From positions 124,001 through 188,000 of the forward strand of contig NZ_QNGB01000002.1 of NCBI RefSeq assembly GCF_003298505.1: a stretch of DNA of 64,000 nt. Reading direction: 5' to 3'. The position numbers were made by a program, and so were the translations under genes. Shown here piece after piece: positions 62,061 to 64,000 of the stretch (positions are counted from its first letter, which is position 1; each line of letters begins with the position of its first letter). Below the pieces are notes generated by a model that did no database searches, had not been told where the DNA came from, and saw nothing but the letters and a program-made list of their open reading frames with translations. This DNA comes from Roseovarius sp. TE539. Its GTDB lineage: Bacteria; Pseudomonadota; Alphaproteobacteria; Rhodobacterales; Rhodobacteraceae.

Positions 62061-63427
62061 GTCAGTGCGTCGATCACGCGCGCCCAGCTTCGAATACCCT
62101 TGTGAAAGCTCTCGAGGTCATATTTCTCGTTCGGGGAGTGGATCGCGTCATCGTCCTTGCCGAATCCGATAAGCATGGCATCGGTGCCAAGGATTTCCTT
62201 GAAATGCCCCGCGATCGGAATCGATCCGCCGCACCCGACATAGGCCGCGGCGTCGGGCCATTCGTCGGACAGGGCGCCGCGGGCCGCCTCGAAGGCGGGA
62301 TCGTCGGTGGACATCACCGATGCGGCGGACGCGCCGTGACCGGTGAATTCAGCCTCGCAGTCAGGCGGCAGGCGGTCCTGAACGAACTGGCGGAACGCAG
62401 CGCGAAGACGAAGCGGGTCCTGCCCCTGGACCAGCCGGAAACTGATTTTGGCGGTGGCACTGGCGGGCAGAACCGTCTTGAAGCCGTCGCCGGTATAGCC
62501 GCCGATGATGCCGTTGACCTCGGCCGTGGGGCGTGACCAGATCATTTCCAGCGGAGAGCGCCCGGCCTCGCCGGCGGGCTGGCTCAGGCCGACACTGCCC
62601 AGGAAGGCCGCGTGATCGAAATCCAGCGCCTCCCACTGCCGGCGCACATCGTCGGACAGTTCCGGAATCCCGTCGTAGAAGCCCGGCACCGCGACCTGCC
62701 CCCGGTCGTCGTGAAGATCGGCCAGGATGCCTGCCAGTGCCCGGACCGGGTTCATCGCCAGCCCGCCGAAGAACCCGGAATGCAGGTCCACATCCGGCCC
62801 GGTGACCGTCACCTCCTCGCCCAGCAGGCCGCGCAGCATCGTGACAATGGCCGGAGTGCGCGACTGGAAAAGACCAGTGTCGCATATCAACGCGATGTCC
62901 GAACGCAATTCCTCGGCGTTGTCGCGCATGAAAGGCACGAGTGAAGGCGACCCCGATTCCTCCTCCCCTTCGAAGAAAAAGGTGACGCGGCACGGTAACG
63001 CGCCGTTCACATCCTTGTAAGCGCGGCACGCCTCGACGAAGGTCATCAGCTGCCCCTTGTCATCCGAGGTTCCGCGCCCGCGGATCACCTTACCCCGCGG
63101 CGTGTCCTCGATGCGGGGGTCGAAAGGATCGTTGGTCCATTGCTCCAGCGGATCGACCGGCTGCACATCGTAATGGCCATAGAAAAGAACGTGGGGGCCG
63201 GGTCCGTCAGCATGGCCCACGACCATCGGATGCCCCGGTGTTTCATGCTTTTCCGCTGTAACACCAATGCTTTGCAGTTCCGCAACAAGCCAGTCGGCCG
63301 CCGCATCGCAATCCCGCGCAAAAGCCGGATCGGTTGAAATGGAGGGGATGCGCAACAGGCTCTTCAGCCGTTCGGTTGCCGCCGGCACAGCCTCGTCGAT
63401 ATGTTGCAGAACGTCGTCCAATGACAT
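62057..63427 (-). CDS. M20 family dipeptidase
   Basis: A 456-residue metallopeptidase with metal ligands in YGHYDVQP and GRGTSDDKG, catalytic Glu in EGEEESGS, Asp in CDTG, and a C-terminal His in HSPNEKY. PSI and dimerisation inserts fit the M20A/DapE-like dipeptidase group. ATGA overlap with the hydrolase gene indicates one transcript. Divergent from hemA. Confidence 0.93.
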   Translation of the reverse strand: MSLDDVLQHIDEAVPAATERLKSLLRIPSISTDPAFARDCDAAADWLVAELQSIGVTAEKHETPGHPMVVGHADGPGPHVLFYGHYDVQPVDPLEQWTNDPFDPRIEDTPRGKVIRGRGTSDDKGQLMTFVEACRAYKDVNGALPCRVTFFFEGEEESGSPSLVPFMRDNAEELRSDIALICDTGLFQSRTPAIVTMLRGLLGEEVTVTGPDVDLHSGFFGGLAMNPVRALAGILADLHDDRGQVAVPGFYDGIPELSDDVRRQWEALDFDHAAFLGSVGLSQPAGEAGRSPLEMIWSRPTAEVNGIIGGYTGDGFKTVLPASATAKISFRLVQGQDPLRLRAAFRQFVQDRLPPDCEAEFTGHGASAASVMSTDDPAFEAARGALSDEWPDAAAYVGCGGSIPIAGHFKEILGTDAMLIGFGKDDDAIHSPNEKYDLESFHKGIRSWARVIDALT

Positions 63428-63492
63428 GCGGACCCTTTCGGACAGGACAGTTTCGGCGCAAGGGTAACAGCGATTGCCCCCCTGTCCAGAGC

Positions 63493-63506
63493 ATGATCGA
63501 GATCAA
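63493..63506 (+). promoter_or_regulatory. FNR/FnrL-like box upstream of hemA
   Basis: ATGAT-CGAG-ATCAA matches the FNR consensus TTGAT-N4-ATCAA with one mismatch. It lies 134 bases before the hemA start, in the hemA/dipeptidase gap. FnrL control of hemA is documented in Rhodobacter. Confidence 0.5.
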
Positions 63507-63639
63507 GGTCATCGGGGGGCGTCATTTTGTATCCTGTTGCGCAGCGGGGGCGCGATCTATTATTCATCGGGGAAATTGAATACGTGGCTGCAGCCACACC
63601 GGCCCCGGTGCAGAGGGCGGGACAGAAGGAGGAAAGCCA

Positions 63640-64000
63640 GTGGATTACTCGGCGAAACTGGACGCAGCGATCGACCGCCTGCACGAAGAGGGCCGTTACC
63701 GGACGTTTATCGACATCGAGCGCCGCCGCGGCAATTTTCCTCACGCGGTGTGGCGCCGTCCGGACGGCGAGGAGCAGCCGATAACCGTCTGGTGCGGAAA
63801 CGATTACCTTGGCATGGGGCAGCATCCGGTGGTGCTGGACGCGATGCATGACGCGCTCGACGCGACGGGTGCCGGATCGGGAGGAACCAGAAACATTTCT
63901 GGCACCACGATCTTTCACAAGCGGCTCGAAGCCGAGCTCGCGGATCTCCACGGCAAGGAGTCGGCCTTGCTGTTCACGTCCGCATATATCGCGAATGACG
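63640..64000 (+). CDS. hemA: 5-aminolevulinate synthase, N-terminal part
   Basis: A gene cut by the window edge; about 120 residues are visible. The product begins VDYSAKLDAAIDRLHEEGRY with GTG as start and AAGGAGG upstream. FIDIERRRGNFPHA, WCGNDYLGMGQHPVVL and GAGSGGTRNISGT are the standard ALAS signatures. It makes 5-aminolevulinate from glycine and succinyl-CoA with PLP for haem and tetrapyrroles. Gene is divergent from the dipeptidase. Confidence 0.95.
   Translation, partial: MDYSAKLDAAIDRLHEEGRYRTFIDIERRRGNFPHAVWRRPDGEEQPITVWCGNDYLGMGQHPVVLDAMHDALDATGAGSGGTRNISGTTIFHKRLEAELADLHGKESALLFTSAYIAND

Overview
The window looks like a chromosomal segment of a GC-rich alphaproteobacterium of the Rhodobacterales (Roseobacter/Rhodobacter type). 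The support is the CckA, SciP and CtrA cell-cycle genes in one stretch, a recA with the alphaproteobacterial LexA box (GAAC-N7-GAAC), a hemA-type 5-aminolevulinate synthase with an FNR-like box, and a lipid A gene order (bamA, skp-like, fabZ, lpxA, lpxI, lpxB) using lpxI. No rRNA, tRNA, IS element, prophage or CRISPR array was seen. Nearly all genes are core housekeeping genes, packed with start/stop overlaps.

Layout. 1-4344: end of a 2Fe-2S/ASKHA protein, an agmatinase-family gene, guaB and a sodium:solute symporter. 4542-14145: rsmB, cckA, a small sulfotransferase, recA, alaS, a DUF1330 gene and two tandem paralogous small secreted proteins. 14161-21946: typA, a GNAT/FemAB-like gene, ssb, a lytic transglycosylase, an orphan Tat-exported peptide-binding protein, an AraC regulator and miaA. 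22093-34109: a long envelope operon (pyrH, frr, uppS, cdsA, dxr, rseP, a 41-aa membrane peptide, bamA, skp-like, fabZ, lpxA, lpxI, lpxB) linking nucleotide and ribosome recycling genes to isoprenoid, phospholipid, outer-membrane protein and lipid A synthesis. 34166-41307: mnmA, sciP, ctrA, ligA, recG and a 40-aa membrane peptide behind a LexA-like box. 41504-49559: Fe-S scaffold, hisI, gluQ, a methyltransferase, trmFO, a di-heme peroxidase, an enoyl-CoA hydratase, a thioesterase and rplM-rpsI. 49848-58463: an ABC ATPase with an SDR, tatABC with a DUF815 ATPase, a DUF2189 membrane protein, a Rieske oxygenase and its XRE-type neighbour, and a small unknown gene. 58473-64000: ilvN and ilvB behind a transcription attenuator, a fluoroacetate-dehalogenase-like hydrolase, an M20 dipeptidase and the start of hemA.

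Points of most interest are mostly small or regulatory: (i) a complete attenuator before ilvB with a 15-aa leader peptide (MARIIVLVGKWRMGR), antiterminator and terminator; (ii) a 40-aa single-pass membrane peptide under a probable LexA box; (iii) TatB with a 120-residue histone-H1-like Lys tail next to a TatC with a very acidic tail; (iv) a hairpin with a UCCUCCC (anti-Shine-Dalgarno) loop between ssb and the next gene; (v) CtrA-like boxes before cckA and ctrA; (vi) a hydrolase that keeps every known fluoroacetate dehalogenase active-site residue. No wholly new multi-gene system was recognised. All assignments were made by reading the sequence; no database search was run.
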